A stretch of DNA of 64,000 bases from Microcaldota archaeon (lineage in GTDB: Archaea > Micrarchaeota > Micrarchaeia > Norongarragalinales > SBBD01): contig JACRGC010000011.1 of assembly GCA_016212475.1 (NCBI GenBank), positions 1-64,000 of the forward strand, read 5' to 3'. The translations under genes were made by a program, and so were the position numbers. The notes under the pieces were generated by a model that worked only from the letters and a program-made list of their open reading frames with translations, was not told where the DNA came from and did no database searches. Below are positions 57,097 through 64,000 of the stretch, in pieces. Position 1 is the stretch's first letter. Each line of letters starts with the position of its first letter.

Positions 57097-57504
57097 ATGA
57101 ACGACTCAATTAAGCTATATGTTGTCAAATGCGGAAGCTGCAATTCAAAGCAGGTTTGGGATAATAGCATAAAGCACAAGGTTTGCGCAGAGTGCAACTC
57201 CCATGTCGTCATGAAGACTGCTTCCCCAGAAGAGCTTAAGGGAGTTAAGGCAACTATTGGAAACGTCCCGCTTACATTTTCTAATTATTGGGTCTATTCG
57301 TTTTCGCCAGAAGATGTCGAGGAAGCTGTAATCATTAGGAAGGATAGGCAAAAGAAGATGAAGGAAGATGTTGAGGATAGGAGAAAATTTGCCCAAATGG
57401 AAAAGATGAACTATGTCGTAAAGGCATCCAATGGAAAACTTGCAAAGCGGCCAATGCTAAATGATGGGCACAAAAAACTGAAAAGCAAAAAGAAAGGGAA
57501 GTAA
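57097..57504 (+). CDS. Zinc-ribbon protein
   Basis: 135 residues from ATG 57097, with GAGGTGG seven bases upstream; the frame open from 57055 precedes this site. N-terminal zinc ribbon ('VKCGSCNSKQVW' and 'HKVCAECNSHV'), then a helical charged region and a Lys-rich tail ('KKLKSKKKGK'). RNA or DNA binding is likely from the composition. Not assigned to a family. Confidence 0.72.
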   Translation: MNDSIKLYVVKCGSCNSKQVWDNSIKHKVCAECNSHVVMKTASPEELKGVKATIGNVPLTFSNYWVYSFSPEDVEEAVIIRKDRQKKMKEDVEDRRKFAQMEKMNYVVKASNGKLAKRPMLNDGHKKLKSKKKGK

Positions 57505-57654
57505 TTGGTTTTCAAATAATTTTCAATGTTAAGTGAAAAATTTTGAATTCGGGGCAAATTGCTGATTTTTTCCTACCAATTGTAATTCTAATGGCAAATT
57601 ACCATCCATCCATTTCCAATAAGGTTTAAAATTTACAACTAATTCTATATAGCC

Positions 57655-58596
57655 ATGGAATTATTTTTCATAGCCCTTACGATTATTGGGTTGATACTAT
57701 TCGAAGCAGTAAGCAGTTTTGATAACGCAGTTATCAATGCCGAAATCCTTCGCAAGATGTCGCCTTGGGCGCGCAGATGGTTTTTGATTTGGGGCTTATT
57801 CATTGCAGTATTTTTGCTTAGGGGTTTGCTTCCACTGCTGATTGTTTTCATCTCAAATCCATCGCTTGGGATTGTTGGGGCGTTTACAGCCACGTTTAGC
57901 GATGATCCGGAAGTTGCGCACACAATTGAAAAATCCGCCCCAATTCTCCTCGTAGGCGGAGGAGTATTCCTGATTTTCGTATTCTTCCATTGGCTATTTT
58001 TGGAAACCAAGAATTTTGGGCTTAAGGGCGAAAAATTCATGGCTAGGCAGGGAGTTTGGTTTTATGCGGTTGTTTCCATCCTTTTAGCTATTATTACATG
58101 GGAAGCGCTAAAAGTTGAGCCGTTAATGGCATTTTCAGCAGTTGTTGGATCGACAGCATTTTTCATAACCCATGGATTTAGGCAAAATGCCGAGCTTAAG
58201 GAAAAGGAGATGATTGAAGGAAAAAGCAACATGAGCGATTGGAGCAAAATCCTGTATTTGGAGGTAATTGATGCCAGCTTTTCAATTGATGGGGTGATTG
58301 GGGCGTTTGCATTTACCATGTCGGTTCCCCTAATTCTTGTAGGAAATGGCATTGGCGCTTTTATTGTTCGTGAAATGACTATAAGAAACATAGAAAATGT
58401 GCAAAAATACAAATACCTCAAAAACGGAGCGATGTATTCGATTTTGGTGCTTGGAACTGTAATGGTTTTGGACGCTTTTGCCTTCCATATCCCAATTTGG
58501 TTCTCGCCAATATCAACAATTGCAATAATTGGGTATTTCTTTAGGAAATCCTTAAAGGAGATTGGAACTCCAAGCGGACAGCACCTAAATCACTGA
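57655..58596 (+). CDS. DUF475/TerC-like membrane protein
   Basis: 313 residues, ~9 helices: 'FEAVSSFDNAVINAEILRKMSPWARRWFLIWGLFIAVFLLR' and 'EVIDASFSIDGVIGAFAFTMSVPLILVGNGIGAFIVREMTI' are the paired acidic-in-membrane motifs of TerC/DUF475 proteins. These are linked to metal-ion (Mn, tellurite) resistance or export. ATG 57655, after CTATATAGC. Followed by a P-type ATPase. Confidence 0.9.
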   Translation: MELFFIALTIIGLILFEAVSSFDNAVINAEILRKMSPWARRWFLIWGLFIAVFLLRGLLPLLIVFISNPSLGIVGAFTATFSDDPEVAHTIEKSAPILLVGGGVFLIFVFFHWLFLETKNFGLKGEKFMARQGVWFYAVVSILLAIITWEALKVEPLMAFSAVVGSTAFFITHGFRQNAELKEKEMIEGKSNMSDWSKILYLEVIDASFSIDGVIGAFAFTMSVPLILVGNGIGAFIVREMTIRNIENVQKYKYLKNGAMYSILVLGTVMVLDAFAFHIPIWFSPISTIAIIGYFFRKSLKEIGTPSGQHLNH

Positions 58597-58702
58597 TATT
58601 AGATTAAGGATTGCCTAAAATTTAAGTCCAGCCCCTAATTTTTTCAATTTGGCTTGATCGATACCAATAAATAGCGTTTTTCCATTGTTTATTCCGATAC
58701 CA

Positions 58703-61492
58703 ATGCCAAGGCCAAATGAATCCGCAAAATTCCATTCAATTTCATTTGAGGATGCAATAAAAGCGCTAAAATCGGATGCGTCCGGCTTAACCCGGGTTGA
58801 ATCAGAAAAGAGGCTTTTGGAATACGGCCCAAACACATTGAAAGAGCGGAAAAAGAAAACCGTATTTGGGATGTTCATTGACGAATTCAAGGATTTTGTG
58901 GTTTTGCTATTGATTGCCGCGGCAATAATTTCGGCTGCAACCACTTTTTTTGCGCACGAGGGGGATTACATAGATTCAATTGCAATAATTGCAATCGTTG
59001 TGATAAATGCGGCAATTGGAGTTTACCGGGAATATAGCGCAGGCAAGGCAATTGACGCCCTTCGAAAACTGATTCAAAACAAGGCAAAGGTTGTCCGCGA
59101 TGGCAAGGAAATTGAAATCAACACAACTGATCTGGTGCCTGGAGATATAATTGTTCTTCACGAAGGCGACAAAATCCCAGCTGATGCTAGACTTATTGAA
59201 AGCCATAATTTGGAAATTGAGGAAGCCAGCTTAACTGGTGAAAGCGTCCCGGTTGCAAAAAGCGCTGATTTCATTTCAAATGAAAAATCCGTGATCAATG
59301 AGCAAAAGAACATGATTTTCATGAGCACTCTTGTAACCAAGGGCGAGGCCAGGGCCGTTGTATGCTACACCGGCGAAAAAACGCAGATTGGAAATATTGC
59401 TACCTTAGTGCAAACAATTGAGCAGACACAAACTCCCTTGCAGGAAAAACTGGAAGGGCTTGGAAAACAGCTTGGCAAATTGGCTATTGGGGCGGTTGCT
59501 ATTGTTTTTGTTGTGGATGTTGGCAGGTACATTTTGCTAAATGGCACGAATAACAGCTCTTTTTTCAAGCAGATTTTGGAAATGTTCCTAATTGCAGTAA
59601 GCCTAGCGGTTGCCGCAATCCCTGAAGGGCTGCCGGCAGTTGTCACAATTGCACTTGCAATTGGCGTGCAAAGAATGGCAAAGCGCAACTCCATCATCAG
59701 GAGGCTTCCTGCAGCGGAAGGGCTTGGCTCTTCGACTGTAATTTGCTCGGATAAGACCGGAACGCTTACTAAAAATGAAATGACAGTTCGTAAAATCTTC
59801 ACAAACGGAAAAACTTATTCGGTCGGAGGGGAAGGGTATGGGATTTTTGGAAAGTTTTCAGATGAGGCAGGAAAGGAAATAGCGCCCCTAAAGGAGAGCA
59901 ATTTTGTTGAAATGCTAGATTCAGCGGCGCTTTGCAATAATGCAGCGCTTGTTGATTCTGCAAATTCCAAGGATCAGAAAGGGATCATTGGCGACCCAAC
60001 CGAAGCTTGCCTGCTTGTAGTTGCAAGGAAAGCCGGTATCGATTACATAAAGGAGAAAAAACTCCGGAAGAAATTAGAAGAGCTGACATTTGATTCAAAC
60101 AGGAAGATGATGACCGTAATTTATGAAGAGGAGGAAGCGGGGGTCATGGCATACACAAAAGGCGCCCCTGAAATGCTCCTTGAAAAATGCGGATCGATTT
60201 TAAGGAATGGCAGGATTGAAAAATTGGAAGCGAAGGATAAAGCTGCAATTTTGAAAAAGAATGAAGAGTTCGCATCCTCCGGGCTTCGAATACTTGGATT
60301 TGCATTCAAGAATCTAAAAACCAAAAAGCAAAAGGGATTTGCAATTGCCGAAGTTGAAAAGGAACTGGTATTTACGGGTTTGATGGCAATGATGGACCCC
60401 CCAAGGCAGGAGGTTAAGCAGGCAATTGCAATTTGCAGGAATGCGGGCATAAGAACAATCATGATAACCGGGGATAACGAAATTACCGCTCGCGCAATTG
60501 CTAAAGAGCTTGGAATGTTTGATGAAAAAACCGATAAAACAATAACAGGCAACCAGCTTGAGCAGATGCAGGATGCTGATTTTGAAAAAATTGTTGGCAA
60601 CATCAAGGTTTACGCGAGGGTTTCACCGGAGCATAAGATGAAAATAGTTTCAGCGCTTCAAAAACGCGGAGAAATTGTTGCAATGACTGGAGATGGGGTC
60701 AATGACGCCCCAGCAATTAAGAAAGCCGATATTGGAATTGCAATGGGAATTACCGGAACCGATGTTGCAAAGGAAAGCGCGGATATGGTAATTACGGATG
60801 ATAATTTTGCATCAATTGTTGCAGCAGTTGAAGAAGGAAGAGTGATTTTTGATAACATATTGAAATCCGTCAAATACCTGATTTCTTGCAACATTGCAGA
60901 AGTCCTTGTAATATTCATTGCCATAATTGTAGGATGGGATTCGCCACTTATCCCAATCCAGATTCTTTGGATGAACCTTGCAACCGACGCCCTGCCCGCG
61001 CTTGCGCTAGCTTCGGGCAGCAAGGCAAATGATATCATGCAAAGAAAGCCAAGGGACCCCAAAGCTCCGGTTCTTAATTCTAAAACTATGGGAAAACTCG
61101 CGTATGTTGGCATTCTAATAACCATTGGCACCCTTGGGATGTATTGGTTCCAATTGGAAACCAAAGGTTTGGAAACAGCAAGGACTTTTGCTTTTTCCAC
61201 GATGATATTCTTCCAGCTTTTTATAGCCTTATCATGGCATTCAGGCAGTGAAACAATTTTTAAAGCGGGGGTTTTCAGGAATAAATTTCTCATTTCTGCC
61301 ATACTCTTGGGTTTTGCGGCCCAATTTTTGATTGTGCAAACAGGCGCATTTGCAGCCATATTCGAAACGGTTCCATTGACTGGAATTGAATGGGCAGTCA
61401 TTGTGCTTGTAAGCTCATCGGTTTTGGTGGCAGGAGAAGTTGCCAAATACGTTGCCAAAATGAGGGGAACAAGGGTTATTTTTGCCGACTGA
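58703..61492 (+). CDS. Ca-type P-type ATPase
   Basis: 929 residues from ATG 58703 (TTG 58685 is possible). P2-type layout: N-terminal '[19 protein letters not shown]...RL..YGPN', A-domain '[11 protein letters not shown]', M4 '[17 protein letters not shown]' (the Ca2+-type PEGLP), the phosphorylation motif '[12 protein letters not shown]', and hinge '[22 protein letters not shown]'. Likely Ca2+ or Mn2+ export. The second half of the C-terminal helices resembles the partial ATPase at 63596. Confidence 0.95.
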   Translation: MPRPNESAKFHSISFEDAIKALKSDASGLTRVESEKRLLEYGPNTLKERKKKTVFGMFIDEFKDFVVLLLIAAAIISAATTFFAHEGDYIDSIAIIAIVVINAAIGVYREYSAGKAIDALRKLIQNKAKVVRDGKEIEINTTDLVPGDIIVLHEGDKIPADARLIESHNLEIEEASLTGESVPVAKSADFISNEKSVINEQKNMIFMSTLVTKGEARAVVCYTGEKTQIGNIATLVQTIEQTQTPLQEKLEGLGKQLGKLAIGAVAIVFVVDVGRYILLNGTNNSSFFKQILEMFLIAVSLAVAAIPEGLPAVVTIALAIGVQRMAKRNSIIRRLPAAEGLGSSTVICSDKTGTLTKNEMTVRKIFTNGKTYSVGGEGYGIFGKFSDEAGKEIAPLKESNFVEMLDSAALCNNAALVDSANSKDQKGIIGDPTEACLLVVARKAGIDYIKEKKLRKKLEELTFDSNRKMMTVIYEEEEAGVMAYTKGAPEMLLEKCGSILRNGRIEKLEAKDKAAILKKNEEFASSGLRILGFAFKNLKTKKQKGFAIAEVEKELVFTGLMAMMDPPRQEVKQAIAICRNAGIRTIMITGDNEITARAIAKELGMFDEKTDKTITGNQLEQMQDADFEKIVGNIKVYARVSPEHKMKIVSALQKRGEIVAMTGDGVNDAPAIKKADIGIAMGITGTDVAKESADMVITDDNFASIVAAVEEGRVIFDNILKSVKYLISCNIAEVLVIFIAIIVGWDSPLIPIQILWMNLATDALPALALASGSKANDIMQRKPRDPKAPVLNSKTMGKLAYVGILITIGTLGMYWFQLETKGLETARTFAFSTMIFFQLFIALSWHSGSETIFKAGVFRNKFLISAILLGFAAQFLIVQTGAFAAIFETVPLTGIEWAVIVLVSSSVLVAGEVAKYVAKMRGTRVIFAD

Positions 61493-61567
61493 ATTTGAAA
61501 ATTGCCAAATTGAATTGCTTAATTATTTTTAACGTGATTTTGATTGATTGTTTGAATGTGATTTTGA

Positions 61568-62143
61568 ATGCATAAAATACGCTTTGCCTCATCCAACCCC
61601 GAAAAGATACTGGAAGTTTCCCAAATCCTTGGAAAAAAAGGGATTGAAGTTGTTCCAATCAAAACTGACCTTAAGGAAATCAGGTCTGAAAACCAATTGG
61701 AAGTTGCAATTGAAAAAGCAAAAACAGCATTTGCAATTGTAAAAAGGCCAGTTATTGCCGAAGATACAGGGGTGTATTTTGATGCATACGAAAACTTTCC
61801 AGGGGCTTTCCCATCGTTTGTTTTCCGTGAACTTGGCTATGATGGTATTTTGAGATTATTGGAGGGAAAAAACAGGAAGGCGCATTTCAAAACAATAGTT
61901 GCTTACTTTGATGGAAAAACACTGAAAACATTCATTGGCATTTGCGCCGGAAGAATAACAGGCATTCCAGATGAAAAGAAATACCAAAATATAAAACTCC
62001 CATACGAGGCAATTTTTATCCCCGATGGGAGGAAATTGCGCCTGAGCAGGACAAACAAGACGGAAAAGCACAAATTTTCGCACAGGTCAATAGCGGTTGG
62101 AAAATTTGCGGAATGGTTTTTAGGAATCAAATCCCGCAGATAA
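61568..62143 (+). CDS. XTP/dITP diphosphatase (RdgB/HAM1)
   Basis: 191 residues: 'IRFASSNPEKILEVSQILGKKGIEVVPI', 'VIAEDTGVYFDAYENFPGAFPSFVFRELG' and 'FSHRSIAVGKFAEWF' match the family, which removes non-canonical purine triphosphates. Several family motif residues are varied ('NPEK' for 'NxxK', 'EDTGV' for 'EDsGL'), but the fold is intact. Start ATG 61568. Confidence 0.9.
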   Translation: MHKIRFASSNPEKILEVSQILGKKGIEVVPIKTDLKEIRSENQLEVAIEKAKTAFAIVKRPVIAEDTGVYFDAYENFPGAFPSFVFRELGYDGILRLLEGKNRKAHFKTIVAYFDGKTLKTFIGICAGRITGIPDEKKYQNIKLPYEAIFIPDGRKLRLSRTNKTEKHKFSHRSIAVGKFAEWFLGIKSRR

Positions 62144-62191
62144 TCCATTTTGCCAGCAATTAAGTATAAAATTTATTTGCAAGCGCCCGCA

Positions 62192-63154
62192 TTAACCGAA
62201 CTGCTTTTTTAATTTAAGCAGGGCTTCAAGCCTCTTTGCAGTCAAGGGGTGCGTCATGAGCCATTCCCTCTTCCCCATTTTCTTTTCCTGTTCTATTGCT
62301 TCGATTAGTGAATGTTCATTCCCGGATGCAATGGCCAAAACTATTGCGTGCACTTCCCTTTTTCCTTCACCCGAAGGATCGGCTATGTAAAACGCCTTCA
62401 TCATGACATTTGTTGGCTGTGGTTTTGATTGCATGATCCTATAGCTGATTTTTGCTAGGCCCCTCATCAATGCCTGAGGCTTTTTGGTTGCATAAGCTGA
62501 AAATTCATCCGCATAGTATTCCCGGCTCCTAGAAAGCCAAAGGACCAGCAGCTGGCCGATGAATTGGGCAACCATGGCGCCGATAAATACCATTATGGAA
62601 CTGCCCATATTGCGGTCGCGATTCCCAGATCCGAACAAAATGACGGCATAATAGAGGATGATTGGCAAAGCAGCTGCAAGTGTCATTGCAAGTACATCCC
62701 GATGCTTTATATGCCCGATTTCATGGGCAATAACGCCTTCCAGTTCATCATCATCCAACAAATCCAAAAGACCTGAATGGACTGCCACATTGGATGAGCC
62801 CTGGGTTCTTCCAAAAGCAAACGCGTTGGGCGAGGGGTCGTTGACAATGTATAATTTGGGCGATGGAATTCCGGCTAATTGCGAATACTTGTTAACCATG
62901 GCATGCAGTTTAACGGCTTCATTTGGCTTTAATTCCTTGGCTTTGGTTGCCCACTTTATCAGGCTTGGGCCAAAGTACCACTGGATCGCAATCATCAAAA
63001 ATGAAACCAGCATCCATACGTAAATTACTCCTCCGCCCCGAATTCCACTATACCAAAGCACCACCCCGATGATCCCGGATATTGCCCCAAATACGAGAAT
63101 CGACGTAAGGGTTATCCTTAGGTTGAGGTTTGAAATTCCATTAACAGATTGCAT
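62192..63154 (-). CDS. htpX: HtpX-type M48 metalloprotease
   Basis: 320 residues. Two N-terminal helices, 'PKLYIVNDPSPNAFAFGRTQGSSNVAVHSGLL', the zinc site 'EGVIAHEIGHIKHRD' (HEIGH), two further helices, and 'SREYYADEFSAYATKKPQALM' with the third zinc ligand Glu. A membrane protease for misfolded proteins. ATG 63154 is preceded by GGGTG. AT-rich DNA (63195-63210, TATATATAAAGG-like) upstream is the promoter. Confidence 0.95.
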   Translation of the reverse strand: MQSVNGISNLNLRITLTSILVFGAISGIIGVVLWYSGIRGGGVIYVWMLVSFLMIAIQWYFGPSLIKWATKAKELKPNEAVKLHAMVNKYSQLAGIPSPKLYIVNDPSPNAFAFGRTQGSSNVAVHSGLLDLLDDDELEGVIAHEIGHIKHRDVLAMTLAAALPIILYYAVILFGSGNRDRNMGSSIMVFIGAMVAQFIGQLLVLWLSRSREYYADEFSAYATKKPQALMRGLAKISYRIMQSKPQPTNVMMKAFYIADPSGEGKREVHAIVLAIASGNEHSLIEAIEQEKKMGKREWLMTHPLTAKRLEALLKLKKQFG

Positions 63155-63257
63155 TGCAACACCCTTAAAATATACTGATCACAAATAACATTGTTTTGCT
63201 ATATATAAAGGTATTTTTTTGATTTGTGAAAAAAATGGATCGTGCAAAAAACCCCCA

Positions 63258-63525
63258 CTAATCGGCAGGTGTTGAAATTTTGGAGTAAGTTTTAGGTTTT
63301 CGATCCGACAAGAAATCAACTATTCCCTTAAATCCTGTTGCTGCCTTAAAATCAATTTCGGCAATCAAAAGCTCCTCTTCAGTTCCTCCCTCAACAACAG
63401 TATTCCCATAAGGGTCAACCGCCCTGCTCCGGCCAAAGTAGTTATAAACGCCATCTGTTCCGATGCGGCTTATATGCGCATTATTATGGCTTTTGAAATG
63501 GTTGAGTTTATAGCCGGTATTGCGC
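63258..63525 (-). pseudogene. C-terminal remnant of a nitrilase-family hydrolase
   Basis: The minus strand reads 'NNAHISRIGTDGVYNYFGRS', then 'RAVDPYGNTVVEGGTEEELL', 'IAEIDF' and an ending 'DRKPKTYSKISTPAD' before TAG. This is the C-terminal part of a carbon-nitrogen hydrolase (nitrilase/amidase), with 'fGrS..vdP.Gn' conserved. The frame is blocked by TAG at 63528-63526 and has no ATG and no catalytic Glu-Lys-Cys part. The neighbouring ATPase gene ends 70 nt away, so the 5' part is gone. Decayed gene. Confidence 0.65.
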
Positions 63526-63595
63526 TATTTCATTGCCATTCCCTATGAGGTTGCCATTTGTTTTTTTGCCCTTTTCTCCTTTTAGGCTAAAGAAC

Positions 63596-64000
63596 CTAAG
63601 ACGGCGATTTGGAAAAAGTTGCCGACGTCTTTTCAGAATTTTTGAGGAAAAATTTGCCTACCTCCATTGCAATAAAACCAAGGCTCGATACGAGAAGGAT
63701 TTTCACCCAATCCCTACCGCTTAGTGCAACCGTCTTAAACACTGGTTGAAGAGGTTCCAAGTAAATGATCGCCAGCTGGATTGCAATTGAGGATGCAATT
63801 CCGGCAACAAGCCACTTATTTTCGAAAATATTCAATTTTTGGAACGGATGCAAGGACCTGCTGCCAACTGCTGCAAACATCTGGAACATTACCAATGTTG
63901 TGAATGCAATTGTACGGGCCTTATCCAAATCCGAATCCAAATTGGCTTGGAAGAGAGCAAAGCTGGAAATTCCCATTATTATGCCGAAAATTACGATCAG
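63596..64000 (-). CDS. P-type ATPase, C-terminal fragment (runs off the right edge)
   Basis: The frame is open from the right edge. 'LDKARTIAFTTLVMFQMFAAVGSRSLHPFQKLNIFENKWLVAGI' and the last helices match the C-terminal membrane part of P2-type ATPases, similar to the end of the ATPase at 58703 ('[21 protein letters not shown]'). At least 134 residues are in the window; the Met at 63976 is internal. It carries a Lys/Ser-rich tail. Confidence 0.85.
   Translation of the reverse strand: MIVIFGIIMGISSFALFQANLDSDLDKARTIAFTTLVMFQMFAAVGSRSLHPFQKLNIFENKWLVAGIASSIAIQLAIIYLEPLQPVFKTVALSGRDWVKILLVSSLGFIAMEVGKFFLKNSEKTSATFSKSPS

Overview
The window is archaeal chromosomal DNA, A+T-rich and gene-dense. 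It carries an S17-to-L30 ribosomal protein operon of archaeal content (S4e, L19e, L32e and the RNase P subunit Rpp29), archaeal-type SAM synthetase, aRF1, DNA primase PriS and PheRS of the archaeal kind. Promoters look like archaeal TATA boxes, with several apparently leaderless starts. Ribosome-binding sites are often GGTGAT or GTGAT, complementary to the archaeal 16S 3' end. The compact genome style and the many small unknown proteins suggest a DPANN-type lineage (Diapherotrites or Micrarchaeota are guesses). No tRNA, rRNA, CRISPR array or insertion sequence was recognised.

Layout. 0-3 kb: the end of a very large, repetitive, heavily sequon-rich surface protein and a membrane protein. 3.1-8.1 kb: a methionine/SAM module made of an HTH-CBS regulator diverging from SAM synthetase, two halves of a split MetE-like methionine synthase, and an MTHFR-like barrel. 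8.2-21 kb: an accessory island of toxin-antitoxin modules (VapBC, HicBA, RelBE, DUF4258/YgiT types), small membrane proteins and unknowns. Inside it, from 9.7 to 14.9 kb, ten copies of a short palindrome (consensus GTTCACAYAAGTATGAAC) sit just after stop codons and cut the region into cassette-like units. 21.2-28.0 kb: the minus-strand operon rnp1-rps17-rpl14-rpl24-rps4e-rpl5-rps14-rps8-rpl6-rpl32e-rpl19e-rpl18-rps5-rpl30, followed by a tandem array of T-tracts that probably ends transcription. 28-47 kb: mixed metabolism and transport (M17 aminopeptidase, saccharopine-dehydrogenase-like protein with an MFS partner, aminotransferase, RelA/SpoT-like HD protein, lipoprotein, ferredoxin, two cation/proton antiporters, SelB-like degenerate GTPase) plus unknowns.

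47-53 kb: information processing (pheS-pheT, priS, aRF1). The aRF1 gene has a structured leader holding a 17-codon upstream ORF that ends in tandem stop codons inside a hairpin; this suggests autoregulation by termination efficiency. 53-58.6 kb: a His-rich membrane protein coupled to CcdA, a free-standing double ATP-cone protein, small zinc proteins, an FKBP lipoprotein and a DUF475/TerC-like protein. 58.7-64 kb: a Ca-type P-type ATPase, an ITPase, HtpX, a decayed nitrilase fragment and the end of a second P-type ATPase running off the right edge.

The two observations most worth following are the palindrome-delimited cassette array and the aRF1 leader.
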